DNA of 64,000 bases from JBBQLG01 sp964251665. Its GTDB lineage: Bacteria > Bacteroidota > Bacteroidia > Cytophagales > Spirosomataceae. The DNA lies in assembly GCA_964251665.1 (NCBI GenBank), contig CAXUKO010000001.1, forward strand, positions 496,001 through 560,000, read 5' to 3'. The notes below the pieces were generated by a model, which was given only the letters and a program-made list of their open reading frames with translations, had not been told where the DNA came from and did not search any database. Shown one piece after another: positions 1 through 8,966 of this stretch. The position numbers were made by a program, and so were the translations under genes. Numbering within the stretch: position 1 is the first letter of the stretch; every line of letters starts with the position of its first letter.

Positions 1-32
1 AATGGCCCCGGACGGAAAAAGAAAAACTCGAT

Positions 33-440
33 TTAGAGGAGGTCCTGAATTTCGACCCGGCGGTGTAGCTTTTCGTCGCTCTTGTAGGGCAGTACCACCG
101 TTACGTTGCCATGTTCGTGAACGGCTTCGATCTGCTCGGCATCCACTGCGGGCGGAATATCCATCACTTTCAGGAACATCGGTACCGCCAAACGCTGACC
201 TATTGACTCGTTATCCTGCCGCATTGGCGTACCAACCAGCAGGGTATAGATAATTAGTTTATTGCCTTCTACCAGCACATTAAAGGAACTGGCGCTAACA
301 CCGGGCGCTGATAAATTGATTACCATGCGGTCGTCCTCCCGCTCAATCCGCATGAGCGTCTGACTCGATCCACCGTACAGGGTGTTCAATAAGTCGATTT
401 GGCCGGCAGCACCCTGAAACACGTTTTCGATCGTTCTCAT
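33..440 (-). CDS. Hsp20/alpha-crystallin-like small protein
   Basis: A 135-residue protein whose body looks like an alpha-crystallin domain. There are alternating short beta-type segments, with a late strand GNVTVVLPY matching the usual glycine-hydrophobic-LP edge of Hsp20 proteins. Members of this family are ATP-independent holdases that keep unfolded cytoplasmic proteins soluble. The C-terminal I-x-I oligomerisation motif is not obvious (the protein ends VEIQDLL), and the N-terminal arm is only about 25 residues, so this may be a diverged member. It is transcribed divergently from hemC. The start is the ATG giving MRTIENVF. Assignment rests on fold-like pattern only. Confidence 0.6.
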   Translation of the reverse strand: MRTIENVFQGAAGQIDLLNTLYGGSSQTLMRIEREDDRMVINLSAPGVSASSFNVLVEGNKLIIYTLLVGTPMRQDNESIGQRLAVPMFLKVMDIPPAVDAEQIEAVHEHGNVTVVLPYKSDEKLHRRVEIQDLL

Positions 441-707
441 GGCTATTGTTGGTTGTAGTTCTACCCGTATATACTCAAACGTCGTGCCGATGGATTTATC
501 AGGGTATCAACCCGACAGTATGGCCTGTTTTAGTGCTAACTTTTAGCTAAAATCCGCCATTTTGACGTGTTCAGAGCAGTTTCTAACCGGTAGACCGCCA
601 ATCTCGGTTATTGAAGTTTTTTCAGATCGGGGAACATCACGTTGCGTTTCGGGGTATTTTTGTAGGTGATTCTCCACAATTTATTTTTCGGAGACTCCGC
701 TGTTTTT
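441..707. other. Divergent intergenic region
   Basis: This spacer separates the minus-strand Hsp20-like gene from hemC. A TATTTTTG element at 655-662 matches the Bacteroidota -7 consensus TAnnTTTG and lies 45 nt before the hemC ATG. No TTG is found 19-21 nt upstream of it, so the promoter call is weak. Nothing else is recognised. Confidence 0.35.
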
Positions 708-1631
708 ATGCATATCAAAATTGGAACCCGAAGCAGTCGGCTGGCCCTCTGGCAGGCCGAATACATTCAGCAGGTACTGCAGGCGGGCGGGTTGACCTCA
801 GAATTAGTATTAATTGAAACTAAGGGCGATCAGATCCTGGACCGGTCGCTGGCGAAGATTGGCAGCAAGGGAATCTTCACTCAGGAACTGGAGGATCAGC
901 TCCGCGCCGGTGCCATCGATATCGCCGTACACAGTGCTAAAGATCTACAATCGTCGCTGCCCGCTGACCTGGGAATTATCGCATTTACCGAGCGCGAACG
1001 GGTAAATGATGTACTCGTTAGCCGCAATAAATCACTCTCCCTCACCAGCGGAGAGCAGTTCACAATTGGTACCTCATCTACGCGCCGGGTGGCGATGCTG
1101 AAGCATTTCTGCCCTCATCTGACTACGGTTGATATGCGGGGTAACCTACAGACGCGTCTGCGCAAACTCGATGAAGGACAGTGCGATGCGCTGCTCCTGG
1201 CCTATGCGGGCGTACACCGGATGCAGTACGACGATTTAGTAGTCGAGTACCTGCCCATCGATGAGTTTACGCCTGCCGTCGGACAGGGCAGTGTGGCCGT
1301 TGAAGCGGCAAATACACTTCCTTTGGATAAACTGGAAGCCGTGCGCCGATTAACCAATCACGAACCAACGGAGGCCTGCTTGCTGGCCGAGCGGGCTTTT
1401 TTGCGTCGGCTGGAAGGAGGGTGCAGTATTCCGGTTTTTGCGCTGGCCACGCATGTCGGTACGGAGTTGAACCTTACCGGTGGCATCATCAGTCTGGACG
1501 GCAGTGAGTTACTGCGCGAAACGTTTACTGCCCCAGTGCCGGAAGCACAGCAACTGGGTCATCAACTGGCCGAAAGCCTGCTGGCTGCGGGTGGCGATGA
1601 AATTCTGCTCGGTATCCGGCAAGGATTATAA
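708..1631 (+). CDS. hemC: Hydroxymethylbilane synthase (porphobilinogen deaminase)
   Basis: Polymerises four porphobilinogen molecules into hydroxymethylbilane in cytoplasmic haem synthesis. The 307-residue product begins MHIKIGTRSSRLALWQ, the standard N-terminus. It carries the substrate loop AVHSAKDL, the GTSSTRR segment and the cofactor-attachment motif EGGCSIPV, with Cys about 239 (E. coli Cys242), which anchors the dipyrromethane primer. The open frame extends 14 codons upstream, but the ATG at 708 fits the family N-terminus exactly. hemB, which makes the substrate, lies far away at 53318. The permease gene follows after 59 nt and may be co-transcribed. Confidence 0.96.
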   Translation: MHIKIGTRSSRLALWQAEYIQQVLQAGGLTSELVLIETKGDQILDRSLAKIGSKGIFTQELEDQLRAGAIDIAVHSAKDLQSSLPADLGIIAFTERERVNDVLVSRNKSLSLTSGEQFTIGTSSTRRVAMLKHFCPHLTTVDMRGNLQTRLRKLDEGQCDALLLAYAGVHRMQYDDLVVEYLPIDEFTPAVGQGSVAVEAANTLPLDKLEAVRRLTNHEPTEACLLAERAFLRRLEGGCSIPVFALATHVGTELNLTGGIISLDGSELLRETFTAPVPEAQQLGHQLAESLLAAGGDEILLGIRQGL

Positions 1632-1690
1632 CATTCCCGGACATCCACGTCGAACTTAAAAGTAGGCCCCGCGCCGAAGCCGATATAGCT

Positions 1691-2890
1691 ATGAACTTGT
1701 TTAAAATCAGTTGGCGTAACTTAGCAGATAAACCCCTGAGCAGTTTCCTGAGCGGTCTGCTCATGACGCTTGGCATCACCATTATTTCGTTGCTGTTGCT
1801 GTTGGGGCGGCAGCTTACCGAGCAGTTCACCCGGAACAGCAAGGGAATCGACATGGTGCTGGGAGCCAAGGGAAGCCCGCTCCAACTGATTTTGTCAAGT
1901 GTCTATCAGGTTGACGCCCCCACCGGTAATATTCCGCTGGACGAAGCCGAACGACTGACGCGTAACCCGATGATCAAAACGGCCATTCCGCTGGCTATGG
2001 GTGATAGTTACCGCTCGTTTCGAATTGTAGGGACAAACCGGAAGTACCTGCAGCACTTTGGCGCGACTGTAGCCGAAGGAAAGCCCTTTTCTTTGGATAT
2101 GGAGGTCGTTATCGGGCCGCGTGTGGCCGCTGTTGCGGGCCTGAAAATTGGCGACGCCTTTGCCGGTTCGCATGGGCTGGACGGCAACGGTGAGGACCAT
2201 AAAGAGAAGCAATACCATGTAGTGGGCATCCTAAATCCGACCAATACCGTAGCCGACCAGCTCATCCTGACCAACGTATCGAGCATCTGGTCCATTCACG
2301 AGCATCATGATGAAGCCACCGATCACTCGATTGATTCGGATGAAGCACCGCGCGAAATCACCAGTATGCTCATCAAGTTTCGGAATCCGATGGGCATGAT
2401 GCTGGCGCGGGGTATCAATCAGAACTCTAAACTACAGGCGGCTCTGCCTCAAATTGAGATCAACCGGCTGTTTGAACTGCTGGGCGTTGGCATCGATAAC
2501 CTCCAGAAGTTGGCGATTGCCATCATGCTCATCGCGGGTATCAGCGTGTTTGTTTCCCTTTATAATTCGCTGAAGGAGCGCCGGTACGAAATGGCCCTGA
2601 TGCTGTCGATGGGAGCGACCCGAACGCAGTTGTTTGGTATGCTGCTGCTCGAAGGTCTGGCCCTGGCGCTGATCGGTTTTGTGCTGGGCGTAGTACTAAG
2701 CCGGGTAGGGGTATTATTGTTCTCCGCCCGGGTAGAGTCGCAGTATCACTACGACCTCCGGTCACTGGCTATTTTGCCGGACGAGTGGCTGTTGCTGGCC
2801 GGAGCCATCGGCGTTGGTATTCTGGCTGCTGCTTTACCGGCGTTAGGTATCTATCGGATGAATATTTCCCGGACGCTGGCCGAGGAGTAG
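1691..2890 (+). CDS. FtsX/MacB-type ABC transporter permease, orphan
   Basis: A 399-residue inner-membrane protein with the FtsX-permease layout: a transmembrane helix near residues 17-38, a large extracytoplasmic domain, then three helices near 270-295, 315-345 and 370-395. The segment before the third helix, YEMALMLSMGAT, matches the conserved coupling region of the family (RRxEIALLRALGAS-like). The extracytoplasmic domain contains two His/Asp-rich stretches (around residues 160-175 and 200-215, including HEHHDEATDH). Such permeases work with an ATPase of the LolD/MacB type, but none is encoded nearby. Export or extraction of a lipoprotein, peptide or metal-linked substrate is possible. The substrate is unknown. 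Confidence 0.8.
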   Translation: MNLFKISWRNLADKPLSSFLSGLLMTLGITIISLLLLLGRQLTEQFTRNSKGIDMVLGAKGSPLQLILSSVYQVDAPTGNIPLDEAERLTRNPMIKTAIPLAMGDSYRSFRIVGTNRKYLQHFGATVAEGKPFSLDMEVVIGPRVAAVAGLKIGDAFAGSHGLDGNGEDHKEKQYHVVGILNPTNTVADQLILTNVSSIWSIHEHHDEATDHSIDSDEAPREITSMLIKFRNPMGMMLARGINQNSKLQAALPQIEINRLFELLGVGIDNLQKLAIAIMLIAGISVFVSLYNSLKERRYEMALMLSMGATRTQLFGMLLLEGLALALIGFVLGVVLSRVGVLLFSARVESQYHYDLRSLAILPDEWLLLAGAIGVGILAAALPALGIYRMNISRTLAEE

Positions 2891-2899
2891 CACTCGTAC

Positions 2900-3430
2900 T
2901 CAGTTCAGCCGATAAGCCATCGTCAATTTAACAGCGTCTGCATTCTTTAGTTTGGGTGCCAGTCCGGAGAAACCGAACCACTCGCCCCCGCCCTGTGTCT
3001 TTCCGGTCACCGTTACCTGATACTCGTACTGGCCGGACGGACCCTGAACTAAGTTTTGCTCGATACGGCTGATATTGGAAACGCCTGCAGCCGCACTGCC
3101 TGACTTAAAACCGATCAGGAGTGTATACGTATTGAAGTCGATAAGGGGCAGCGGTGTCGACAAGGTACAGGGGAAGAATGCTTCATAAGCCGCCTGATCG
3201 TTAATTACGCCGAGCGTGATGGTATCCTTAACGACGGAACCGCGATACCACCGGCTGAGCAGACAGTTAACCTGAGATTCCCGAAGCGATGTATTTTCCT
3301 GCTTAAACCAAGCCTGATTAACGACTGGGTCGGTGTCTGTTATCGGTTCGGGGGATGGGCTGTTTTGTCGGCAACCCAGCAGAAGAATGATGAGCAGGCT
3401 AACGTGAAGGAGGGTAAGGCTACGTTGCAT
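2900..3430 (-). CDS. Putative lipoprotein of unknown function
   Basis: 176 residues with a lipoprotein signal: a hydrophobic stretch and the lipobox LLLGC about residues 17-21, followed by a Ser/Pro/Asp-rich linker. Two further cysteines (NCLLSRW and FFPCTL) could form a disulfide. The C-terminal 100 residues alternate polar and hydrophobic residues, as in a beta-sandwich. I do not recognise a family. It converges on the permease gene, with 9 nt between the two stops. A secreted, membrane-anchored location is the only supported inference. Confidence 0.65.
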   Translation of the reverse strand: MQRSLTLLHVSLLIILLLGCRQNSPSPEPITDTDPVVNQAWFKQENTSLRESQVNCLLSRWYRGSVVKDTITLGVINDQAAYEAFFPCTLSTPLPLIDFNTYTLLIGFKSGSAAAGVSNISRIEQNLVQGPSGQYEYQVTVTGKTQGGGEWFGFSGLAPKLKNADAVKLTMAYRLN

Positions 3431-3540
3431 ACGGCTGTTTTTTAGACGAAACGACTAACCAGTTCACTTTAGTCAGCCACAAACTAAGTATACCGAAAAA
3501 AGAGCCCCTGTATTTATCCTGACTTGTGTTGTACGCTTTT

Positions 3541-4110
3541 ATGATTTACCTGATTATCGACACGGAAACGAATGGCCTGCCCCAGTCGTACGAATTACCC
3601 ATGACAGACACGACCAACTGGCCCCGGCTAATTTCCGCAGCCTGGGGTCTATTCGACGGGCAGGGACGCGAGTTGAGCCGATACTATTCGCTGGTTAAAC
3701 CAGACGGGTATCGCTGGAACCGGGTAGCCCAGCAAATTCACCAAATCACACCGGAACAAGCTGCGGCAGAAGGCCGCCCAGTTGCTGAGGTGTTAACGCA
3801 GCTACAACTGGCTATTGAACAGGCCAACGCCTGGGTTGGACACAACATTGATCTCGATTATGGGGTCATCGGTGCTGAATTCGTACGAGCTGGCCGGACC
3901 AGTGAATTCCTGCCCAAACCTGTACTCTGCACAATGAATGCGAGTGCAATAGTCAATCCAAACCGGGAGCCTGTGCGGTTGGATGATCTGTACAAACTCC
4001 TGACGGGCCGACGCATGAAAGACCTCCACAACGCTGTGGCTGACATGGAAGCAACAGCCCGCTGCTTTTTTCTGCTAAAAGCGCAGGGTTTGTTCTCCGA
4101 CCCACGCTGA
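3541..4110 (+). CDS. DnaQ-like 3'-5' exonuclease (DEDDh)
   Basis: A 189-residue stand-alone exonuclease of the DNA polymerase III epsilon/RNase T superfamily. The DEDDh motifs are visible: Exo I IIDTETNG at the N-terminus, Exo II GHNIDLDYG mid-protein, and Exo III HNAVADMEAT near the C-terminus, with His preceding Asp. It lacks the C-terminal extension by which true epsilon subunits bind the polymerase alpha subunit, so it is more likely an accessory or RNA/DNA-trimming nuclease. A GTG start 15 nt upstream is possible, but the ATG beginning MIYLIIDTET is preferred because it places the first strand at the usual position. Confidence 0.85.
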   Translation: MIYLIIDTETNGLPQSYELPMTDTTNWPRLISAAWGLFDGQGRELSRYYSLVKPDGYRWNRVAQQIHQITPEQAAAEGRPVAEVLTQLQLAIEQANAWVGHNIDLDYGVIGAEFVRAGRTSEFLPKPVLCTMNASAIVNPNREPVRLDDLYKLLTGRRMKDLHNAVADMEATARCFFLLKAQGLFSDPR

Positions 4111-4201
4111 TTGTACAAAAAAGTTTTCCCATCTTATTCACGACTGGCTTGGCAACCAGTACGAAACAAGATGGGGAAACCCTTTACTTAAAACGATACG
4201 T

Positions 4202-4957
4202 CTACGAAACGCTGGTCGAGGTCAGTTTCGACCCCAGATACTCGCGGTTCAGGCGGGCGATGTGGTCCAGTGAAATTGACTTGGGGCACTCCACCGAACA
4301 GGCACCCGTGAACGAACAGGCACCAAAGCCCTCTTCATCCATCTGGGCTACCATCCGTTCGGCCCGCATGTCGCGTTCAGCCTGGCCCTGTGGCAACAAC
4401 GCCATATGCGATACCTTCGCCGAGACGAACAGCATAGCCGAGGCATTTTTACAGGCCGCCACGCACGCACCGCAACCAATACAGGCCGCTGCATCCATTG
4501 CTTCGTCGGCCAGCTCGCGGGGCACCGGAATCTCATTGGCGTCGGGTGCCGAACCGGTGTTAACCGTTACATAGCCACCAGCCTGAACAATGCGGTCAAA
4601 CGCTGACCGGTCGACCATCAGGTCTTTAATGACCGGAAACGACCGGGCGCGCCAGGGTTCAACTACAATGGTATCGCCGTCGTTAAACGAACGCATGTGC
4701 AGCTGGCAAGTCGTAGCCCCCGTTTGCGGACCATGCGCCCGTCCATTGATATACATGCTGCATGAGCCGCAAATGCCCTCGCGGCAGTCGTGATCAAAGG
4801 CAACGATTTCCTCGCCCTTCATGGTTAACTCGCCGTTCAGCACGTCGAACATTTCCAGAAAAGACATGTCCGGTGATACGTTGTCGAGTTGATATTCCAC
4901 CAGTTTGCCCGGGGTCTTATTGTTTTTCTGTCTCCAGACTTTAAGCGTGATTTTCAT
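4202..4957 (-). CDS. sdhB: Succinate dehydrogenase/fumarate reductase iron-sulfur subunit
   Basis: The 251-residue electron-transfer subunit of respiratory complex II. It passes electrons from the flavoprotein to quinone through three Fe-S clusters. The N-terminal ferredoxin domain has the [2Fe-2S] ligands CREGICGSCSM. The C-terminal domain has CIGCGACVAAC and CSFTGACSVECPK for the [4Fe-4S] and [3Fe-4S] clusters. It is the last gene of the sdhC-sdhA-sdhB operon. The 85-bp gap from sdhA is filled by an inverted repeat, which may tune the level of this cistron. Confidence 0.95.
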   Translation of the reverse strand: MKITLKVWRQKNNKTPGKLVEYQLDNVSPDMSFLEMFDVLNGELTMKGEEIVAFDHDCREGICGSCSMYINGRAHGPQTGATTCQLHMRSFNDGDTIVVEPWRARSFPVIKDLMVDRSAFDRIVQAGGYVTVNTGSAPDANEIPVPRELADEAMDAAACIGCGACVAACKNASAMLFVSAKVSHMALLPQGQAERDMRAERMVAQMDEEGFGACSFTGACSVECPKSISLDHIARLNREYLGSKLTSTSVS

Positions 4958-4971
4958 TTTCAGTTCGGTAG

Positions 4972-5039
4972 GTCAGTAAGTGGCTTTGCCAAAGTAGGTA
5001 AGTAGGTACTTACTAACTTGGGCAAAGCCGTTTACTGAC
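4972..5039. repeat. Imperfect palindrome in the sdhA-sdhB spacer
   Basis: Two arms of about 33 nt face each other with a few mismatches: outer parts GTCAGTAAgtGGCTTTGCC and GGCAAAGCCgtTTACTGAC, and inner parts based on AAGTAGGTAAGTA. It occupies 68 of the 85 bp between the two cistrons. The outer motif GTCAGTAAGTGGCTTTGCC recurs with one change inside the palindrome at 20029-20133, so it belongs to a dispersed family. In RNA it would form a strong hairpin between the sdhA stop and the sdhB start. Confidence 0.85.
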
Positions 5040-5042
5040 TAG

Positions 5043-6980
5043 TTATTTGTAGCTCCGCTGGGTCAGCTTCACGTTCTCAAACACTAATTCTTCCTTGTGC
5101 AGTACTTCAGGCTGGTTTTCTCCCGTGAACTCCCAGGCCGCTACGTAAGCAAAGTCAGCATCGTTCCGCAGGGCTTCGCCTTCTTCAGTCTGGTATTCTT
5201 CGCGGAAGTGACCACCGCAGGATTCGTTGCGGTTCAGTGCGTCGTCTACCATCAGTTCGCCCAGTTCCAGGAAGTCGGCGACCCGCGATGCATGTTCGAG
5301 TGACTGATTCATCTCTTCATTCTCGCCCATCACCCGAACATTTTTCCAAAACTCCGCGCGAAGCTCCTGAATCATTTTCTTGGCTTTGGTTAGCCCTTCG
5401 GCCGTGCGCGACATACCGCAGTAGTCCCACATAATGTGCCCCAGCGCCTTGTGAAACTCATCGACAGTTTTCGTGCCTTTGATGGATAGCATCCGGTCGA
5501 TGGTATGCTTCAGATGCTGCTCGGCTTCTTTGAACGCGGGGTGGTCAGTCGGTAGTTTGTCGGCCGGTCCGATGGTCGCTAAATAGTCGCCTACGGTGTA
5601 TGGAATCACGAAATAACCATCGGCTAATCCCTGCATCAGCGCACTGGCACCCAACCGGTTCGCACCATGATCGGAGAAGTTCGCTTCGCCCAGGGCATAC
5701 AGACCCGGAATGTTGGTCATCAGGTTATAGTCAACCCACAGGCCGCCCATTGTGTAGTGAACAGCCGGGTAAATCATCATCGGTGTTTCGTACGGATTGT
5801 CATCGACAATCTTTTCGTACATCTCGAACAGGTTACCGTATTTGGCTTCAATCGTTTTGCGGCCATCGCGTTTGATAGCGTCGGCGAAGTCCAGATAAAC
5901 CGCCAGACCCGTAGCGGCTACGCCACGGCCTTCGTCGCAGACGTATTTGGCGTTGCGGGAGGCCACATCGCGGGGCACCAGGTTACCAAAAGATGGGTAC
6001 CGGCGTTCGAGGAAGTAGTCGCGGTCATCTTCGGCAATGTCGGTTGCTCTCAGTTTCCCTTTGCGCACCTGCTCGGCCAGTTCTTTGGTTTTGGGTACCC
6101 ATACCCGGCCATCGTTCCGCAGCGATTCCGACATCAGTGTCAGCTTCGACTGGTAGTCACCTTTTACCGGAATACAGGTCGGGTGGATCTGCGTATAGCA
6201 CGGATTGCTGAATAGGGCACCTTTCTTGTGCGCGCGCCAAGCCGCCGTCGCATTGGAGTTCATAGCGTTCGTGGACAGATAGAACACGTTGCCGTAGCCA
6301 CCTGTGCATATCAGGGTAGCGTGAGCCGAGTGTGATTCAATCTTACCCGTGATCAGGTTACGCGTGATGATGCCCCGGGCTTTTCCGCCTTCGACCACGA
6401 GGTCGAGCATTTCAGTGCGCGGATACAGTTTCACTTTTCCGCTGGCAACCTGACGGCTCAGGGCACTGTAAGCACCCAGCAACAACTGCTGACCGGTTTG
6501 GCCACGGGCGTAGAACGTCCGGGACACCTGCGCACCACCAAACGAACGGTTAGCCAGCAGACCGCCGTATTCGCGGGCAAAGGGCACACCCTGCGCTACG
6601 CATTGGTCAATGATGTTCACGCTGACCTCAGCCAGACGGTACACATTGCCTTCGCGGGCGCGGTAGTCACCCCCTTTAATGGTATCGTAGAACAGCCGGA
6701 ACACGCTGTCTCCGTCATTCTGGTAGTTTTTAGCGGCATTGATTCCCCCCTGAGCGGCAATTGAGTGCGCCCGGCGTGGGCTATCGTGAAAGGTAAATGC
6801 CTTCACACTGTAGCCCAATTCGGCCAGCGACGCAGCCGCAGACGCACCCGCCAGACCCGTACCTACTACAATGATTTCGTACTTACGCTTATTTGACGGG
6901 TTGACCAGTTTCAAACCGAACTTTTGCCGTGACCACTTCTCAGCGAGTGGGCCTTCGGGGATTTTTGATTCCAGTTTCAT
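5043..6980 (-). CDS. sdhA: Succinate dehydrogenase/fumarate reductase flavoprotein subunit
   Basis: The 645-residue catalytic subunit that interconverts succinate and fumarate. The FAD-binding Rossmann motif GTGLAGASAAASLAELG sits near residue 40, followed by the covalent-flavin segment HSIAAQGGIN. The substrate/capping-domain signatures HPTCIP and RLGASALMQGLADGYF are present. The length and the extended insertions match the Bacillus/Bacteroides-type enzyme with a single cytochrome b subunit rather than the proteobacterial four-gene form. It lies 22 nt downstream of sdhC in the same operon. Confidence 0.96.
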   Translation of the reverse strand: MKLESKIPEGPLAEKWSRQKFGLKLVNPSNKRKYEIIVVGTGLAGASAAASLAELGYSVKAFTFHDSPRRAHSIAAQGGINAAKNYQNDGDSVFRLFYDTIKGGDYRAREGNVYRLAEVSVNIIDQCVAQGVPFAREYGGLLANRSFGGAQVSRTFYARGQTGQQLLLGAYSALSRQVASGKVKLYPRTEMLDLVVEGGKARGIITRNLITGKIESHSAHATLICTGGYGNVFYLSTNAMNSNATAAWRAHKKGALFSNPCYTQIHPTCIPVKGDYQSKLTLMSESLRNDGRVWVPKTKELAEQVRKGKLRATDIAEDDRDYFLERRYPSFGNLVPRDVASRNAKYVCDEGRGVAATGLAVYLDFADAIKRDGRKTIEAKYGNLFEMYEKIVDDNPYETPMMIYPAVHYTMGGLWVDYNLMTNIPGLYALGEANFSDHGANRLGASALMQGLADGYFVIPYTVGDYLATIGPADKLPTDHPAFKEAEQHLKHTIDRMLSIKGTKTVDEFHKALGHIMWDYCGMSRTAEGLTKAKKMIQELRAEFWKNVRVMGENEEMNQSLEHASRVADFLELGELMVDDALNRNESCGGHFREEYQTEEGEALRNDADFAYVAAWEFTGENQPEVLHKEELVFENVKLTQRSYK

Positions 6981-7002
6981 AGACGATAGGTGTTAGAACT
7001 CT

Positions 7003-7701
7003 TTAAGCAAATACGCCAAAGTGACGCAGCAGAAAATAAATCGGCATAGCCGCAAAGAGTGCCGGGATCAGCAGCGCGAAGCCGTATGTACCCACTACCT
7101 CAAAAATCGGCGTGTATTTTTTGTGCCGGATACCCAGCGTTTGCCAGCCGCTTTTAAAGCCGTGCAGCAGGTGATAGCCTAAGGCAACCATCGAGACGAC
7201 GTAGAACAGCGAATACCACCATTCAGCAAAGGCAGCCTCAACAACTGTGTACAGGTTCTTGTACATTTTGCCATCGTACTCAGCCATCGGCAGGTGACCG
7301 AAATGGGTTTCGTACCAGAACGTCCGCATGTGAATGACAATAAAAATCAGCAGGACAGATCCCAAGATGCCCATATTCCGCGATGACCAGGCACTGTTGG
7401 CTTCCGGCTTGGCATAGGCGTACTTCACTGGCCGCGATGCCCGGTTATGACGGGTCAGAATGACTGCCATCAGGGCGTGAACCAGAATAGACGTGTACAG
7501 TAGGTACGACACTGCCATAATGATCGGGTTGTGCGTCATGAAATAACTGTATTCATTAAACGAACGCCCATTATCAGCCTTGAATAACTGCAGATTACCA
7601 ACCGCGTGAACGATGAGAAAAGAGCATAAAAACAGCCCGGTCAAAGACATAACTACCTTGCGGCCGAGCGAACTGGAAAGCGATTGTGATACCCAAGACA
7701 T
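7003..7701 (-). CDS. sdhC: Succinate dehydrogenase cytochrome b subunit
   Basis: The 232-residue membrane anchor of complex II. Five hydrophobic segments are visible, beginning with GRKVVMSLTGLFLCSFLIVHAVGN and including ILGSVLLIFIVIHMRTF. Conserved histidines in or next to these helices (LIVHAVGN, LVHALMA, FIVIHMR, GYHLLHG) fit two-haem ligation in the b558 type. It is first in the sdhCAB operon, with a strong promoter 63 nt upstream. Menaquinone is the expected partner, from the usual physiology of this phylum rather than from the sequence. Confidence 0.92.
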   Translation of the reverse strand: MSWVSQSLSSSLGRKVVMSLTGLFLCSFLIVHAVGNLQLFKADNGRSFNEYSYFMTHNPIIMAVSYLLYTSILVHALMAVILTRHNRASRPVKYAYAKPEANSAWSSRNMGILGSVLLIFIVIHMRTFWYETHFGHLPMAEYDGKMYKNLYTVVEAAFAEWWYSLFYVVSMVALGYHLLHGFKSGWQTLGIRHKKYTPIFEVVGTYGFALLIPALFAAMPIYFLLRHFGVFA

Positions 7702-7763
7702 ACCGTATGTTGTGCAATTTTTACTGAAAAACTGAATAAAATCGGCCCCTTCGGGCTGAAGGT

Positions 7764-7794
7764 CAAAACTAAATCACAAACGCCACCCTACCAA
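7764..7794 (-). promoter_or_regulatory. sdhC promoter (Bacteroidota -33/-7 type)
   Basis: Read on the minus strand this is TTG (7792-7794), exactly 20 nt, then TAGTTTTG (7764-7771). This matches the TTG-N19-21-TAnnTTTG consensus of the primary sigma factor in Bacteroidota. It leaves a leader of roughly 55 nt before the sdhC ATG, containing a small GGCCCC-TTCG-type hairpin around 7744-7757. Confidence 0.75.
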
Positions 7795-8008
7795 TTTTAA
7801 ACAGTTGTTTTTCATAATCAGTGCCCTTATTCAGACGCATACTACATTGGCACCGACCTGTTTTTGCTAACCGCCTGTTGTTGACATTTGTTTGCCCGCT
7901 GTTGAACAGAATCCGGTCGTCTGCGAAGCCCGAAACGGGTTAGTTTGCCTGCCTGAATTTTCGGAACTTTGCGGGCGTTTTTACGCATCAATCACGCAAA
8001 CTACCTTT

Positions 8009-8890
8009 ATGAAAGCTTACGTTTTTCCCGGTCAGGGTTCGCAGTTCAGTGGTATGGGCCGCGACCTGTACGAACAGTCCGACGCCGTACGCGCGCTGTT
8101 TGACCAGGCTGACCAACTACTCGGGTTCTCCCTGACGACAACTATGTTTAGCGGTTCGGATGATGAACTTAAACAAACCAACGTAACGCAGCCTGCCATC
8201 TTTCTGCACTCGGTAGCCATTGCGCTCACCACGGATACGTTTGCGCCCGATATGGTCGCCGGCCATTCACTGGGTGAGTTTTCGGCCCTGGTAGCCGCCG
8301 GGGCATTGTCCTTCGAGGATGGTTTGTTACTGGTCTCCAAGCGGGCCACCGCCATGCAGGAAGCCTGCGAACGGCAACCTTCAACAATGGCGGCTATACT
8401 GGGACTGGACGATGCCACGATTGAGCGGATCTGTGCCGAAATTACGGCATCGGGTGCGTTGGTGGTACCGGCTAACTACAACTGCCCCGGTCAGGTGGTG
8501 ATTTCGGGCAGCATGGAGGGTATACAACTCGCCTGCGAGCAACTGAAAGCGGCCGGGGCTAAACGGGCGTTGCCCTTGTCGGTAGGTGGTGCGTTCCACT
8601 CCCCACTGATGGAGCCCGCCCGCGAAGAACTGGCCCGCGCCATCGAAGCTACAGCATTCACGTCGCCCCGCTGCCCCATCTACCAGAACGTAACGGCTCA
8701 GCCTGTTACGGAGGTTGCCACCATCAAAGCAAACCTGATTGCGCAGTTGACGGCCCCTGTACGGTGGACACAGTCGGTCGAAGCGATGGTTGCAGACGGT
8801 GCCAGTGAGTTTATCGAAAGTGGGCCGGGTAAGGTATTGCAGGGGTTGGTGAAGAAGATTGCACCAACCGTTTCGGTAGCTGCTCTTTGA
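8009..8890 (+). CDS. fabD: Malonyl-CoA:ACP transacylase
   Basis: Transfers malonyl from CoA to acyl carrier protein to feed fatty-acid elongation. The 293-residue product starts MKAYVFPGQGSQFSGMG, the canonical FabD N-terminus. It carries the nucleophile elbow GHSLGEFSAL (Ser about 87), the catalytic-His region GGAFHSPLM and the late FIESGPGKVLQGL motif. The open frame begins 39 codons earlier, but that extension has no family counterpart, so the ATG at 8009 is chosen. It is a lone gene here, followed directly by a tRNA. No promoter of the standard type was found. Confidence 0.95.
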   Translation: MKAYVFPGQGSQFSGMGRDLYEQSDAVRALFDQADQLLGFSLTTTMFSGSDDELKQTNVTQPAIFLHSVAIALTTDTFAPDMVAGHSLGEFSALVAAGALSFEDGLLLVSKRATAMQEACERQPSTMAAILGLDDATIERICAEITASGALVVPANYNCPGQVVISGSMEGIQLACEQLKAAGAKRALPLSVGGAFHSPLMEPAREELARAIEATAFTSPRCPIYQNVTAQPVTEVATIKANLIAQLTAPVRWTQSVEAMVADGASEFIESGPGKVLQGLVKKIAPTVSVAAL

Positions 8891-8918
8891 TCAACACGCG
8901 ATTTTTTTTAGTCTGCTG

Positions 8919-8949
8919 TTGCATCAAGTCCATCCAAACCCTACCTTTG
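8919..8949 (+). promoter_or_regulatory. tRNA-Gln promoter
   Basis: TTG at 8919-8921, a 20-nt spacer, then TACCTTTG at 8942-8949: a full match to TTG-N20-TAnnTTTG. It ends 17 nt before the mature tRNA 5' end, a normal distance for a tRNA promoter in this phylum. Confidence 0.85.
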
Positions 8950-8966
8950 CACTCGCAAATGACGAT

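Noticed and set aside
3541..4110. Full DNA polymerase III epsilon subunit (dnaQ)
   Set aside because: The protein has only the exonuclease core; the polymerase-binding C-terminal region is missing.
5097..6764. Plus-strand open frames opposite sdhA, up to 182 codons
   Set aside because: They lie fully inside the well-supported sdhA gene and show no family resemblance.
7937..7945. TTAGTTTG as the fabD -7 box
   Set aside because: The spacing between TA and TTTG is one base short of the consensus and no TTG is at the right distance; similar TAGTTTG strings near 3480 and 48357 were dropped for the same reason.
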